The notes: generated by a model not told the origin, from the sequence alone. Positions 16,699-27,471 are shown, counted from the first letter of the stretch. The stretch is DNA of 64,000 bases from Geomonas diazotrophica (GCF_018919385.1 NZ_JAHLMF010000008.1:186001-250000); one strand, 5' to 3'. Translations and numbers: made by a program.

Positions 16699-17523
16699 TT
16701 AGAAGTTCTCTTTCACGTATTTGGCCGCGTTCTTGAAGAAGATCAGCCCTTCGCCCTCTTCCGGCAGTTCCTCGCGGGTCCAGCGCGGGTGCTGGGTGCG
16801 ATGCACGAACGCTTCCGGGTGCGGCATGAGCCCCATGATCCTTCCGGTCTCGTCGCAGACGCCGGCGATGGCGTTCACCGAACCGTTGGGGTTCTCGGGG
16901 AATTCCATGGTCGGGGCCGCGTAGTTCTTGTCGGAGTACTTGAGGCAGGAGAGATGCTTCGCCTCTATGGCCTCCAGGGTCTTGGCATCGTCCACCAGAA
17001 ACTTTCCTTCGCCGTGACGCACCGGGAGATAAACGCCCCCCTCGATGCCGCGGGTGTACAGCGACGGGGAAGCGGGGTCGACCTTCAGGTAGCACCAGCG
17101 GTCCTGGAAACGGCCGCTCGCGTTGTAGGTCAGGGTCACGGTCTGCTTCAGGTAGTTGCCCGAGAGGGCCGGAAGCATCCCCATCTTCACCAGGAGCTGG
17201 AAACCGTTGCAGACCCCGAGGATCAGCTTGCCGTCGGCGATGAAGCGGGTGATCTGGTCCACCAGGCGCTCTTCTTTGCCTTCCACGGCAGCGTAGCGCA
17301 GGCGGTTGGCCTGGGCCTTGGCGCTCCCGAGGTCGTCGCCGTCCAGGAAGCCGCCGGTCAGGTTCAGGAAGTGGTAATCGTCCAGGCTCACCTCACCGGT
17401 CAGCAGTTCCGCGATATGGGCAATGCGCGCCTCGTCGAATCCGCCCAGCTTGCAGGCGTGAGCCGCCTCGGTTTCGCAGTTGGTGCCGTTGCCTGTTATG
17501 ACAAGCGCTTTAGCCTTGGTCAT
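16699..17523 (-). CDS. purQ: Phosphoribosylformylglycinamidine synthase, glutaminase subunit
   Basis: Supplies ammonia from glutamine to PurL for conversion of FGAR to FGAM. It is a class I glutamine amidotransferase with the nucleophile elbow GVCNGFQ (Cys about 104), the catalytic His in LMPHPEAFVHR and its paired Glu. At 274 residues it is longer than the common 225-residue PurQ, which matches the type found with the large PurL here. The ATG at 17523 is preferred over an in-frame TTG one codon upstream; AGGAC precedes it. It lies between purL and purF in the operon. Confidence 0.94.
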   Translation of the reverse strand: MTKAKALVITGNGTNCETEAAHACKLGGFDEARIAHIAELLTGEVSLDDYHFLNLTGGFLDGDDLGSAKAQANRLRYAAVEGKEERLVDQITRFIADGKLILGVCNGFQLLVKMGMLPALSGNYLKQTVTLTYNASGRFQDRWCYLKVDPASPSLYTRGIEGGVYLPVRHGEGKFLVDDAKTLEAIEAKHLSCLKYSDKNYAAPTMEFPENPNGSVNAIAGVCDETGRIMGLMPHPEAFVHRTQHPRWTREELPEEGEGLIFFKNAAKYVKENF

Positions 17524-17640
17524 CAATAAAGTCCTCTATCGGATGGTTAGTAGCGGGCACAGCGGTTCTCATTATTGCACAACCCGCTTTTTTTCTGCAT
17601 ATAAAAGATTCGCGATGCAAGCTGTCCAGAGATCCACGTC

Positions 17641-17755
17641 CTCCCTCTCCCGTCGGGAGAGGGCCGGGGTGAGGGCGTTGGCAACTGCGTTGTCCTCACT
17701 TCGTGGCACCCCCCTCACCCGGCCTTCGGCCACCCTCTCCCGGAGGGCGAGGGAA
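17641..17755. repeat. Long imperfect inverted repeat in the purL-purQ gap
   Basis: The left arm contains CCCTCTCCCGTCGGGAGAGGG followed by CCGGGGTGAGGG; the right arm contains CCCCTCACCCGGCCTTCGGCC and CCCTCTCCCGG. The two arms mirror one another. It is of the widely dispersed GC-rich palindromic type. No T-run follows, so it is probably not a terminator, although it could form a strong hairpin in the operon mRNA. Confidence 0.7.
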
Positions 17756-17781
17756 TGGGGTAGAAGCGGGCGCAGGATCGC

Positions 17782-20772
17782 CTACAGGTCCTTGAGCGGC
17801 TCCTGCCAGGCGGCCTTCAGCTCGGCGTTCTGCGCGTTTACCACCACGCTCCCGGAAAGCCCCTTCACCTTCAGAACCGGCTCGGCGGTCACCGCGCCGA
17901 TCCTGGCACAGGGGGTACCGGCCATCGCCTTCTCGAACTCCGCGGCCTTCTCGGCACGCACCGTCACCAGCAGACGGGAGGCGGACTCGGAGAAGAGGAG
18001 CGCGATGTCACTCTTCTCTGCGGCGTCCCCCTTGAACGGCACCTGGGCCAGGTCGAGTTCCATGCCGAAACCGCCGGCAAAGGCGCTCTCGGCAGCGGCT
18101 ACCGCAAGGCCGCCGTCGGAGAGGTCGTGGCAGGAGGCGACGAGGCCCGCCTTGAGCGCGGCGCCGTAGGCGCGGTAGCCGGCAAGGGCAGCCTGCGCGT
18201 CGACCTTGGGCACGTTGTTGCCGACGAACCCTTTCTGCGCCAGGTACTCGGAGGCGCCCAGCTCGTTGGCGGTGGCGCCCAGGAGGTACACCTGGTCGCC
18301 GGCGCGCTTTACGTCCATGGTGACGGCGAGGCGCGCGTCCTCCATCTTGCCGATGACAGAGAAGAGCAGGGTCGGCGGGATGGAGATCTTGGTGGTGCCG
18401 TCGTAGAAGTCGTTCTTCATGGAGTCCTTGCCGGAGATGAGCGGCATGGAGAAGACGGTGCAGTAGTCGTAGAGGGCCTTGTTGGCGCGCACCAGCTGGG
18501 CCATCTTGTAGGGGCCGTCCGGAGTCCTCTCGGAGAGGACCGGGTCGCACCAGCAGAAGTTGTCCAGGCCGGCGACGAGGTCGAGCGAGCCCCCGACCGC
18601 GACGTAGTTCCTGAGCCCCTCGTCGATGGCGTTGGCCGCCATGTCGTACGCGTCGATGTCGCTGTAGCGCGGGCAGATGCCGTGGCCGACCACCACCCCC
18701 TCGAAGGAGTCAAGGATGGGGCGCACCACCGCGGCGTCGGACGGGCCGTCGTTGTCCACGCCGGTGAACGGTTTCACCACGGAGCCCCCCTGGACCTCGT
18801 GGTCGTAGCGGCGCACCACGCTCTCCTTGGAGCAGATGTTCAGCGAGGAGAGGAGCGCCTTGACGTCGCCGGTGTAGTCGGCGGAGGGGGCGAGCTTCGG
18901 CTCCTCGTGCACCGGCTTTTCCCAGCGTGCCGGGATCTGCATCGGCGGCAGCCCCGCGTGCATGAAGGAAAGCGGCAGGTAGGCAACGGTCTTGTCGCCG
19001 TAGAGCATGTGGAAGATGCCGGAATCGGTGAAGGTACCGAGCACGGTCGCCTCGACGCCGTAGCGCTTGGCCATCTCCATGAACTCGTCGATCTTCTCGG
19101 GCGGAACGGCGAGGCTCATCCTCTCCTGCGCCTCGGAGATCAGGATCTCCCAAGGAGCGAGGCCCGGGTACTTGAGCGGCGCCTTGGAGAGGTCGAGCTG
19201 GCAGCCGCCGCACTCCTCGGACATCTCGCCGATCGAGGAGGAAAGCCCCCCCGCACCGTTGTCGGTGATGAAACGGTACAGCGCCTTGTCGCGGGCGCGG
19301 ATCAGGAAGTCGAACATCCGCTTCTGGGTGATCGGGTCGCCGATCTGCACCGCGGAGACGGGCGAGTTCTCGTTCAGCTCCTCCGAGGAGAAGGTGGCGC
19401 CGTGGATGCCGTCCTTGCCGATGCGGCCGCCGGTCATCACGATCAGGTCGCCTGGGATGATCTTCTTCTGGTGGGAGGGCTCACCCTTGATGGTGGCGGG
19501 CATGAGCCCCGCGGTGCCGCAGAAGACCAGCGGTTTGCCGGCGAAGCGCTCGTCGAACACGAGGGAGCCGTTCACGGTCGGGATGCCGCTCTTGTTGCCG
19601 CCATGCTCCACCCCCTCGACCACACCTTCGTAGATGCGGCGCGGGTGAAGGAGACGCTTGGGGAGCTCCTTCTCGTAGAAAGGATCGGCGAAGCAGAAGA
19701 CGTCGGTGTTGAAGATGAGCTTCGCCCCCTTGCCGGTGCCGAACGGGTCGCGGTTGACGCCGACGATGCCGGTGAGCGCCCCGCCGTAGGGATCGAGAGC
19801 GGACGGCGAGTTGTGGGTTTCCACCTTGAAGACCAGGGACCAGTCGTCGTTGAACTTGATGACGCCGGCGTTGTCCTTGAACACGGAGAGGCAGTAGTCC
19901 TTGTCGCCCTGGGCGGCGCGGACGTCGGCGGTGGTCTTCTGGATGTAGCTCTTGAAAAGGGAGTTGATCTTCTCGGTGTTCCCCTGGCCGTCGTCGTAGG
20001 TCACGTCGGCGGAGAAGATCTTGTGCTTGCAGTGCTCGGACCAGGTCTGGGCCAGCGCCTCCAGCTCGACGTCGGTCGGGGCAGCGCCAAGCCCGAGGCT
20101 CTTGCGCGTCTCAACCACCTTCGGATCGCGGTAGTGCGCCTGGATGATCTTCATCTCGTCCAGGGTGAGAGCCAGCACGCCGTCGCGGCTGATCCTCATC
20201 AGCTCCTCGTCGGAGATTTCGAGGTTGATGGTGTTGACCTCGGCCTTCGCCTCGACCTGCACCTTGGGCACGAAGGGAGCGACGCCCCCCTGGGCCTTGA
20301 AGGTGGCCGCGTCCAGGATCTGGTAACGCTGGATCAGCGTGTTGCACAAAAGACCGGTGGCGATCTTCTCTGCGTCGGCCTGGGAGAGCTTCCCGGTGAT
20401 CAGGTACTGCACGGAGGTGTACACCCCCTCCCCTGCGGCCAGCGGGCGCCCCAGGAGGTAGCCGATCGCCTCGCCGGCGGTGCGGCCGACGTTGTCGGTG
20501 ACGCCGGGGCGGAAGCCGACCTCGACCAGGTAGTCGAACCCAGCGGCGGCGGGCTTGTCGATCGAGTAGTTCTGGATGACCGGGTCGCTGAAGGGACCGG
20601 CGGCAACCTGGGCCAGTTCCTCCGCGGAGAGCGGCGCGTCGACCGTGTAGACGTCGATGGTGCGCACCTCGGCCACTTCGAGGTGGAGGAAGTGTTCGAT
20701 CTCGCGCTTGATCCGCTCGCCGCGCGGGTCGCGAACCTCGTCCTTAAGGGTGATCTCAATCCTGTGGGGCAT
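17782..20772 (-). CDS. purL: Phosphoribosylformylglycinamidine synthase, large subunit with fused PurS-like modules
   Basis: ATP-dependent synthesis of FGAM, fourth step of purine synthesis. The 996-residue protein is larger than the approximately 740-residue small PurL. Its first 150 residues look like two PurS modules in tandem: HRIEITLKDEVRDPRGE ... DPVIQNYSID, then FDYLVEVGFRPGVTDN ... LIQRYQIL. The remainder contains the two duplicated AIR-synthase-like halves with the catalytic segments QTWSEHCKHK, GVNRDPFGTGKGAKL and SCHDLSDGGLAVA. The glutaminase is the separate PurQ downstream. ATG 20772 was chosen because AAGGA lies eight bases upstream; it overlaps the end of the MscS gene by 17 bases. 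A stand-alone purS is not seen in the operon. Confidence 0.93.
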   Translation of the reverse strand: MPHRIEITLKDEVRDPRGERIKREIEHFLHLEVAEVRTIDVYTVDAPLSAEELAQVAAGPFSDPVIQNYSIDKPAAAGFDYLVEVGFRPGVTDNVGRTAGEAIGYLLGRPLAAGEGVYTSVQYLITGKLSQADAEKIATGLLCNTLIQRYQILDAATFKAQGGVAPFVPKVQVEAKAEVNTINLEISDEELMRISRDGVLALTLDEMKIIQAHYRDPKVVETRKSLGLGAAPTDVELEALAQTWSEHCKHKIFSADVTYDDGQGNTEKINSLFKSYIQKTTADVRAAQGDKDYCLSVFKDNAGVIKFNDDWSLVFKVETHNSPSALDPYGGALTGIVGVNRDPFGTGKGAKLIFNTDVFCFADPFYEKELPKRLLHPRRIYEGVVEGVEHGGNKSGIPTVNGSLVFDERFAGKPLVFCGTAGLMPATIKGEPSHQKKIIPGDLIVMTGGRIGKDGIHGATFSSEELNENSPVSAVQIGDPITQKRMFDFLIRARDKALYRFITDNGAGGLSSSIGEMSEECGGCQLDLSKAPLKYPGLAPWEILISEAQERMSLAVPPEKIDEFMEMAKRYGVEATVLGTFTDSGIFHMLYGDKTVAYLPLSFMHAGLPPMQIPARWEKPVHEEPKLAPSADYTGDVKALLSSLNICSKESVVRRYDHEVQGGSVVKPFTGVDNDGPSDAAVVRPILDSFEGVVVGHGICPRYSDIDAYDMAANAIDEGLRNYVAVGGSLDLVAGLDNFCWCDPVLSERTPDGPYKMAQLVRANKALYDYCTVFSMPLISGKDSMKNDFYDGTTKISIPPTLLFSVIGKMEDARLAVTMDVKRAGDQVYLLGATANELGASEYLAQKGFVGNNVPKVDAQAALAGYRAYGAALKAGLVASCHDLSDGGLAVAAAESAFAGGFGMELDLAQVPFKGDAAEKSDIALLFSESASRLLVTVRAEKAAEFEKAMAGTPCARIGAVTAEPVLKVKGLSGSVVVNAQNAELKAAWQEPLKDL

Positions 20773-21844
20773 TGTTGGTGTCCTTTTCATGGATAACCGT
20801 ACGCGTCGGGTACGGGATGTTGATGCCGTTGTCCTGGAAGCACTGCAGGAGGGCGCTGTTGATCTGGTCGGTGGCCGCCACGGTGTGGGTGTAGTCGGCG
20901 ACCCAGAAGAAAAGCGAGAGGTTCAGCGAGCTGTCGCCGAAGTTCATGAAGAAGGCCTCGGGCCCGGGCTCCTGGAGCACGGCCGGGGCCGAGAGAGCGG
21001 TCTGCACCATCAGTGCCTTGGCGCGCTCGACATCGCAGCCGTAGCCGATGCCGACGTTGACCCGCCCCTTCACCCTCACGTCCGGGAAGGCCATGTTGAC
21101 AAGGGTGGAGTTGCACAGCTCGGAGTTCGGGATGATCAGGAAGGTGTTGTCCGCCCCCTTGATCTTGGTGCTCCTGAGACCGATGTCGATCACGTCCCCC
21201 ACCTGGGTCCCGAGCTGAATGCGGTCCCCGATCCTGAAGGGGCGGTCGATCATCAAGGTGAAACCGGAGACCATGTTGGCCAGGGTGTCCTTGGCTGCGA
21301 GGCCGATGGCCAGGGAGCCGACGCCCAGGGCGGTGACCAGCGACAGGATGTCGTAGTTGAAGTGCTTGAGGGTGATGATGAGCGCGGTCACCACCAGGAA
21401 GATGGTGCAGAGCTTCTCCACCAGCGGCATGATCTGCCGGCTCACCTCTGCCCCGGCCACCCGCGCCCCGTACGCCCTCAACAGCTCGTCGAGCACGCGG
21501 TAGGCGATCACGGTGAGGATGGTGATGTTCACCACGAACAGAAGCCCGGCGGCCGCGATGCCGACCTTGTCGTGCAGCGGCAGGCGCCTGATGGCCAGGT
21601 ACAGGCCCGCGCAGTTGACCAGGAGCATGGCGGGCCCGGAGACCCGCTCGAGGATCCTGTCGTCGAGATCCGTCTCGGTGGCGGCGCACAGGCGGGTGCC
21701 GATCTTGGCGATCAGCACCTGCAGGAGCCTGGAGAGGAGGTAGAAGACGGCGATGATGCCGACGGAAATGAGCGCCTGCTTGGCCCAGAAGAGATAGAAC
21801 GGGTCCATCTCGTCCGGTTTCAGGTAGTACAGGAGGCTATCCAC
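20756..21844 (-). CDS. MscS-family mechanosensitive channel
   Basis: Inner-membrane channel, 362 residues if begun at GTG 21844, which has GAGGG six bases upstream and overlaps the purB stop by eight bases. (An ATG ten codons further up, at 21874, has no ribosome-binding site.) There are four or five transmembrane helices. The last contains the MscS pore-lining pattern LGVGSLAIGLAAKDTLANMVSGF, followed by the beta-domain RIGDRIQLGTQVGDVIDIGLRSTKI. The C-terminal domain is the usual alpha/beta vestibule. MscS channels relieve hypo-osmotic stress. It sits within the purine operon between purB and purL, overlapping both, so it is co-translated with them; no metabolic reason is evident. Confidence 0.9.
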   Translation of the reverse strand: MDSLLYYLKPDEMDPFYLFWAKQALISVGIIAVFYLLSRLLQVLIAKIGTRLCAATETDLDDRILERVSGPAMLLVNCAGLYLAIRRLPLHDKVGIAAAGLLFVVNITILTVIAYRVLDELLRAYGARVAGAEVSRQIMPLVEKLCTIFLVVTALIITLKHFNYDILSLVTALGVGSLAIGLAAKDTLANMVSGFTLMIDRPFRIGDRIQLGTQVGDVIDIGLRSTKIKGADNTFLIIPNSELCNSTLVNMAFPDVRVKGRVNVGIGYGCDVERAKALMVQTALSAPAVLQEPGPEAFFMNFGDSSLNLSLFFWVADYTHTVAATDQINSALLQCFQDNGINIPYPTRTVIHEKDTNNAPQD

Positions 21845-23132
21845 CAAAGACCCTCGTGAAAATGGTGTCGACATGCTTCATGTGGTAACCAAGGTCGAAC
21901 GCTTCCTTGATCTCCTCGGCGGGGAGGAACGAGGTGACTTCCTCGTCGTTCAGAAGCTCGGTCTGGAAGTCCTTCCCCTCTTCCCACACCTTCATGGCGT
22001 TTCTCTGCACCAGGGCGTACGCCTTCTCGCGGGAGGCGCCCGCCTCGGCGAGCTTTAACAGCACGCGCTGGGAGAAGATCAGGCCGCGCATCTGGTTCAG
22101 GTTGCGCATCATGTTTTCCGGGTAGACCACCAGGTTCTCGATCAGGCCGATGGCGCGGTTCAGCATGAAGTCCAGGGTGACGGTCGCGTCCGGGCCGATG
22201 ATGCGCTCAACGGAGGAGTGGGAGATGTCACGCTCGTGCCAAAGCGGCACGTTCTCGATCGCGGAAAGGGCGTAGCCACGGATCAGGCGGGCCAGGCCGG
22301 TCAGGTTCTCGGACAGGACCGGGTTCCTCTTGTGCGGCATGGCGGAAGAGCCCTTCTGCCCCTTGCTGAAGAATTCCTCGGCCTCGAGCACCTCAGTTCT
22401 CTGCAGGTGCCTGATCTCGACCGCGAACTTCTCGATCGAGGAGGCGATGATGGCGAGGGTGGTGAAGTATTCGGCGTGGCGGTCGCGCTGCAGCACCTGC
22501 GTGGAGCAGGGAGCCGGCTTCAGGCCCGCCTTCTTGCAGACGTACTCCTCGACCTGCGGGTCGATGTTGGCGAAGGTACCGACGGCACCGGAGATTTTGC
22601 CGTAGGAGATTGTCTCCAACGCGGACTCCATGCGCTTCAGGTTCCTGGCCATCTCATCGTACCAGAGCGCCATCTTGAGGCCGAAGGTAACCGGCTCGGC
22701 GTGGATGCCGTGCGAACGGCCCATCTGCGGGGTCATCTTGTGCTCGTAGGCGCGCGTCTTGATCACGGCCATGAGGCGCTTGATGTCGGAGATGATCAGT
22801 TCGCCCGCTTCCTTAAGGAGCATGGCGAAGGAGGTGTCGAGGATGTCGGAGGAAGTAAGGCCCAGGTGAACAAAGCGGGAGTCGTCGCCGATGTAGTCGG
22901 CAACGGAGGTGAGGAATGCAATGACGTCGTGCTTTACGGTGCGCTCGATCTCGTCGATGCGCGCCACATCGAAGCTCGCCTTGGCCCTGATGCGGGAGAC
23001 CGCCTCTTTCGGGATACGCCCCATCTCGGCGTGGGCCTCGCAGGCGTAGATCTCTATCTCGAGCCACTTGGCATAGCGGTTTTCGGGCTCCCAGATGCGG
23101 GTCATTTCAGGACGGCTGTAACGTTCGATCAC
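21837..23132 (-). CDS. purB: Adenylosuccinate lyase
   Basis: Cleaves SAICAR and adenylosuccinate in purine synthesis. The 431-residue protein belongs to the fumarase/aspartase superfamily. It shows [12 protein letters not shown] (substrate binding), [15 protein letters not shown] (catalytic His region) and the signature loop [11 protein letters not shown] (about 262-272). The frame begins with GTG, preceded by GGGGGAAG. It is the first gene of the purB-mscS-purL-purQ-purF-pyrE operon; no obvious promoter or PurR-type operator was identified upstream. Confidence 0.96.
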   Translation of the reverse strand: MIERYSRPEMTRIWEPENRYAKWLEIEIYACEAHAEMGRIPKEAVSRIRAKASFDVARIDEIERTVKHDVIAFLTSVADYIGDDSRFVHLGLTSSDILDTSFAMLLKEAGELIISDIKRLMAVIKTRAYEHKMTPQMGRSHGIHAEPVTFGLKMALWYDEMARNLKRMESALETISYGKISGAVGTFANIDPQVEEYVCKKAGLKPAPCSTQVLQRDRHAEYFTTLAIIASSIEKFAVEIRHLQRTEVLEAEEFFSKGQKGSSAMPHKRNPVLSENLTGLARLIRGYALSAIENVPLWHERDISHSSVERIIGPDATVTLDFMLNRAIGLIENLVVYPENMMRNLNQMRGLIFSQRVLLKLAEAGASREKAYALVQRNAMKVWEEGKDFQTELLNDEEVTSFLPAEEIKEAFDLGYHMKHVDTIFTRVFGG

Positions 23133-23173
23133 GAATTCTTCCCCCTTGCTGAATTGTCTTTATTTTTTATGGC

Positions 23174-23214
23174 AAAAACAGGAGCATCCCCCTCCGCCGG
23201 GCGAAGGGGGGTGC
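23174..23214 (-). terminator. Terminator after the MBL hydrolase gene
   Basis: Minus-strand stem GCACCCCCCTTCGCC / GGCGGAGGGGGATGC, then TCCTGTTTTTGCC. It isolates this gene from purB. Confidence 0.7.
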
Positions 23215-23219
23215 GAAAG

Positions 23220-23990
23220 TCACGCTGAGAATACGCCGCTTACCTGGTGCTGGCACCCCAGGAAGAGATCGGGGCCGCACAGGTTCTGGCGGTCCAAAAG
23301 TCCGCGCGCCGCGGAAAGGGCCAGCGCCGGGTCGTTGTTCACCTCGGAGAGATGGGAGAGAAAGACCCCCTGCAGGTCGCCATGCAGGAGTTCCTCCAAA
23401 AGGTTCGCCCCCTCCGCGTTGGAGAGGTGCCCGTGGCGGGAGCGGATGCGCTGCTTGAGATGCCAGGGGTACGGTCCGTCCTGCAGCATCTGCTCGTCGT
23501 GGTTGAATTCGAGCACCAGCGCGCGGCACCCCTTGAGCTTCTCCTGGGTGAGCCGGGTGGCGATGCCGAGGTCGGTGGCGAAGCCGATGCACCCCTCCCC
23601 GCTCTCGATCCGGAAGCCGACGGGATCGCAGGCGTCGTGGGTGACCGGGAAGGGATCGATGGAAACTCCCTTGAAGACGAAGGGGACGCCCGCCTCGAAC
23701 TCGACCAGCTCGGCCTTGCCGATCACGTGGTGCGCCGCCTGCAGCATCCGGCTCGAGCCAAGCACCGGGATTTTCAGACGCCGGGCCAGCGTGCCGACGC
23801 TGCGGATATGGTCGGTGTGCTCATGGGTGACCAGGATGCCGTCCAGCGTGGCGGCATCGACGCCGATGGAGGCAAGCCGGATGGCGGTCTCCCGACCGGA
23901 GAGGCCGGCATCGATCAGCAAACGGCAGGAATCGGTCTCCAGAAACAGGGAATTCCCCTTGCTGCCACTTGCCAAGAGGCTGAGCCTCAT
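23220..23990 (-). CDS. MBL-fold metallo-hydrolase (YycJ/WalJ-like)
   Basis: 256-residue cytoplasmic metallo-beta-lactamase-fold enzyme. The entry LSLLASGSKGNSLF and the metal motif THEHTDH (about 56-62) are typical of the YycJ/WalJ group, which includes exonuclease-like and phosphodiesterase-like hydrolases. Further metal ligands appear as THD (about 116), DLG and the C-terminal LSHLSEVNND. ATG 23990 is preferred because GGAGGG lies four bases upstream; the reported frame begins four codons earlier at a TTG. Substrate unknown. It is monocistronic, followed by its own terminator. Confidence 0.87.
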   Translation of the reverse strand: MRLSLLASGSKGNSLFLETDSCRLLIDAGLSGRETAIRLASIGVDAATLDGILVTHEHTDHIRSVGTLARRLKIPVLGSSRMLQAAHHVIGKAELVEFEAGVPFVFKGVSIDPFPVTHDACDPVGFRIESGEGCIGFATDLGIATRLTQEKLKGCRALVLEFNHDEQMLQDGPYPWHLKQRIRSRHGHLSNAEGANLLEELLHGDLQGVFLSHLSEVNNDPALALSAARGLLDRQNLCGPDLFLGCQHQVSGVFSA

Positions 23991-24105
23991 GCATCCCTCC
24001 AAAGTTGCGCGATTCAGCCCGAAAAGGGGCTCATGATCGGCAGAAAAACCTTATTTTTATACAGGAATTGGGTGGCAGATTCAAGATGAAGTTGCTGAGA
24101 TTTGG

Positions 24106-26172
24106 TTAACGCAAAAGCCTGCTGTAGTCGGTGCTCCCCTCGTTCAACCCGGGGGCTACGGGGAGCAGGATGTGGAAGGTGGAGCCGGGGAAGCGCTCGG
24201 GGTTGTAGCCGGTGGACTCCACCCAGATCTCGCCGCCGTGCATGTCGACGATCCCCTTGGCGATGGAGAGCCCGAGCCCCGCCCCCTTGGCCTTGAAGGC
24301 GACCTTGCCGCTGGAATGCTCCTGGATGTTCCCCACCTCGTAGAACTTGTCGAACACGCGCACCTGATCCTCGCGGTCGATGCCGATGCCGGTGTCGGTC
24401 ACGGTGATCTCCAGGAACAGGTGGTGTTCGCGCCCTTCGCCGCGTCCCGAGGGTCCGCGCAGCAGGTACTTGGCCGAACTGGAGACCGTGATGCGGCCGC
24501 CGTCCGGGGTGAACTTGATCGCGTTGCCGAGGATATTGGAGAGGAGCTGCATGAGGCGCAACGCGTCGCCGCGGATGCTCGGGAGCGACTCGTCGAGGTT
24601 CAGCACCACCTCCTGCTTTCTCATGGAGAAGAAGAAGCGCAGCTCGTTCACCGACGCCTCGATCAGGCGGTTCAGCTGGATGTCCTCGACCTTCAGCTGC
24701 AGCCGCTTCTCGTCGATCATGGAGACGTCGACCATGTCCTTGATGATGTTGTCCAGGCGCGCCGCCGCGTTGGCTATGTTGACCACCATCTCCAGGACGG
24801 TCTTGTCGACCTTGTCGGCCAGGTCGGTGGTGATCAGCTCGGAGTACCCCATGATCACCGTGAGCGGGGTCTTCAGTTCGTGGGAGGCGAGCCCCAGGAA
24901 GGAATCTTTCATCCGGTTCAGGCGGGCCAGGTCGGCCGAGCTCTTCTCCAGGTTCAGGATGATCTCGCGCTCGCGGGTCACGTCGCGGAAGATCGCCTGC
25001 ACCAGCGTCTCGGAACCGCTCTTGATGCTGGAGGCGTGCAGCATGGCGACCATGGCGCCCCCCTCCTTCCGGGATAGCTGCATCTCCTCGGCTATGTGTG
25101 CCCCTTCGGCAGCCTCGCGGAAGATCCGGTGCACCTTGGGGATGTTGCTGATGTTCAGGAGCAGGAGCATCTTGGTGAGCGGCAGCCCGACCAGTTCCTT
25201 CGCCTCGTAGCCGAAGAACTCCTCGGCCATCTTGTTGACCATGCGGATGGACTCGTCGGCCCCGATCACCACGATGGCGTCACTTGCGTCCTCCATCAAT
25301 GACTTGTAGAGCTCCTCGGAGCGTTCCAGGTCTGTGGAGAGCTTTTCCAGCTTGCGATAGGAAGCCTGCAGCTCGTCAAAGGTCCGCTCCATGTCCTGGT
25401 AGTTCTTCTTGATCTCGGCGTCCCTGTTCTTCAGGAACTGGGACATGATGTTGACGTTACGGGCAAGCTCGTTGAACTCGTAGACCTGAACCTCGCCGAT
25501 ATGGGTGTCGAAGGCCCCTTCGGAGATCTGCTTCACACCCTTGAGCAGCACGGAGATGGGCTGCATCACGTATCTCTTCATGAAGAGCATGATCAGGGTG
25601 AACGAGGTGACCAGGGAGATTGCCAGCAGGAACAGGGTCTTCAGCACCATCCCCTTCATCTTGTCGAAGACGACCTGCTCGCTGAAACCGACGTGCGCCT
25701 GGGCCAGCGGCTTGCCGTAGGGGCTCATGACCATGACGGCGTTGTCGTAGTAGGAGTTGGTGGAGCCGTCCACGGTCATGGAGATGCGGCGCTTGTAGAC
25801 CGGCTCTTCTCCGAGCCGCGTCTCCTCCTTCTGGGACTCCTGGATGGGCATGGCCATGAAGCGGGGATCGCTGGCGAAGAGCACCTTGCCGTTCAGCTCG
25901 GTCACCATGCAGTAGGCGATGTCCGGGTTTCCTTCGATGATCTCCCGGCACTTCTCGGACACACCGGTCATGTCCTTCAATTCCAGACCGAGGTTGATGA
26001 CCTTCTCGATGTTGGATTTGAGGGCGACGGCAAGTCCCTTGGAACGCAGGCTGAGTGCGTTCACCTGGTCCTTGCGCAACGCCATTATGTCCATACCGGA
26101 ACCAATGAAGATGGTGAGGAAGAGGATCAGGAAGGAGAACAGTAAGATGCGTTTTTCCAGTGTCATTTTCAT
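24106..26172 (-). CDS. Membrane-bound PAS sensor histidine kinase
   Basis: 688-residue transmembrane sensor kinase. Transmembrane helix 1 spans about residues 8-30, an extracytoplasmic sensing domain about 31-170, helix 2 about 172-196, then a HAMP-like segment to about 245, a coiled coil to 285, and a PAS domain (about 288-400). The phospho-acceptor histidine is in SHELKTPLTVIMGYSEL, and the HATPase domain shows the N box LLSNILGNAIKFTPDGG, the G1 box DTGIGI and the G2 box GAGLGLSIAKGIV. It autophosphorylates on His and passes phosphate to a response regulator. No regulator gene is adjacent, so it is an orphan. No good ribosome-binding site precedes the ATG. Confidence 0.93.
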   Translation of the reverse strand: MKMTLEKRILLFSFLILFLTIFIGSGMDIMALRKDQVNALSLRSKGLAVALKSNIEKVINLGLELKDMTGVSEKCREIIEGNPDIAYCMVTELNGKVLFASDPRFMAMPIQESQKEETRLGEEPVYKRRISMTVDGSTNSYYDNAVMVMSPYGKPLAQAHVGFSEQVVFDKMKGMVLKTLFLLAISLVTSFTLIMLFMKRYVMQPISVLLKGVKQISEGAFDTHIGEVQVYEFNELARNVNIMSQFLKNRDAEIKKNYQDMERTFDELQASYRKLEKLSTDLERSEELYKSLMEDASDAIVVIGADESIRMVNKMAEEFFGYEAKELVGLPLTKMLLLLNISNIPKVHRIFREAAEGAHIAEEMQLSRKEGGAMVAMLHASSIKSGSETLVQAIFRDVTREREIILNLEKSSADLARLNRMKDSFLGLASHELKTPLTVIMGYSELITTDLADKVDKTVLEMVVNIANAAARLDNIIKDMVDVSMIDEKRLQLKVEDIQLNRLIEASVNELRFFFSMRKQEVVLNLDESLPSIRGDALRLMQLLSNILGNAIKFTPDGGRITVSSSAKYLLRGPSGRGEGREHHLFLEITVTDTGIGIDREDQVRVFDKFYEVGNIQEHSSGKVAFKAKGAGLGLSIAKGIVDMHGGEIWVESTGYNPERFPGSTFHILLPVAPGLNEGSTDYSRLLR

Positions 26173-26381
26173 CTATAGTCTATTCCAGCAACGGCGTGGA
26201 CGAAAGAAATGCGCATCATGGGCCACGCCAGCATAATTGATATACCGACAAAAAGTCAATTATTATGTGGATTTATTCACCGATAAATTTTCCAGCTCAA
26301 GCACGCGAATCAGCGCGGAAAGTGTCGCTGCTCAGGCCCATTGTCGCTATCGACGGGATCGGAAAAAGCTTGAATAAAATC

Positions 26382-26410
26382 TTGACGGGTCCCGGTTCGG
26401 CTGTTAGTAT
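26382..26410 (+). promoter_or_regulatory. Promoter of the gap-pgk-tpiA-secG region
   Basis: TTGACG (26382-26387) and TAGTAT (26405-26410) are spaced by 17 bases, about 40 bases before the gap start codon. Confidence 0.75.
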
Positions 26411-26427
26411 CCTTCAATTGTGAAGGA
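26410..26427 (+). promoter_or_regulatory. Palindromic operator or 5'-UTR hairpin at the gap start site
   Basis: TCCTTCA-ATTG-TGAAGGA is a perfect 7-bp inverted repeat. It starts at the last base of the -10 box, so it covers the expected transcription start. This is the classic place for a repressor site; the regulator is not identified. Confidence 0.55.
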
Positions 26428-26439
26428 ATACTTAATTAA

Positions 26440-27447
<1,008 letters not shown>

Positions 27448-27471
27448 CCTGAGCCAACAGAAGGTAAATTG

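Noticed and set aside
18127-20796. 889-codon plus-strand frame opposite purL
   Set aside because: Same reason: an antisense GC-skew artefact with no motif or start signal.
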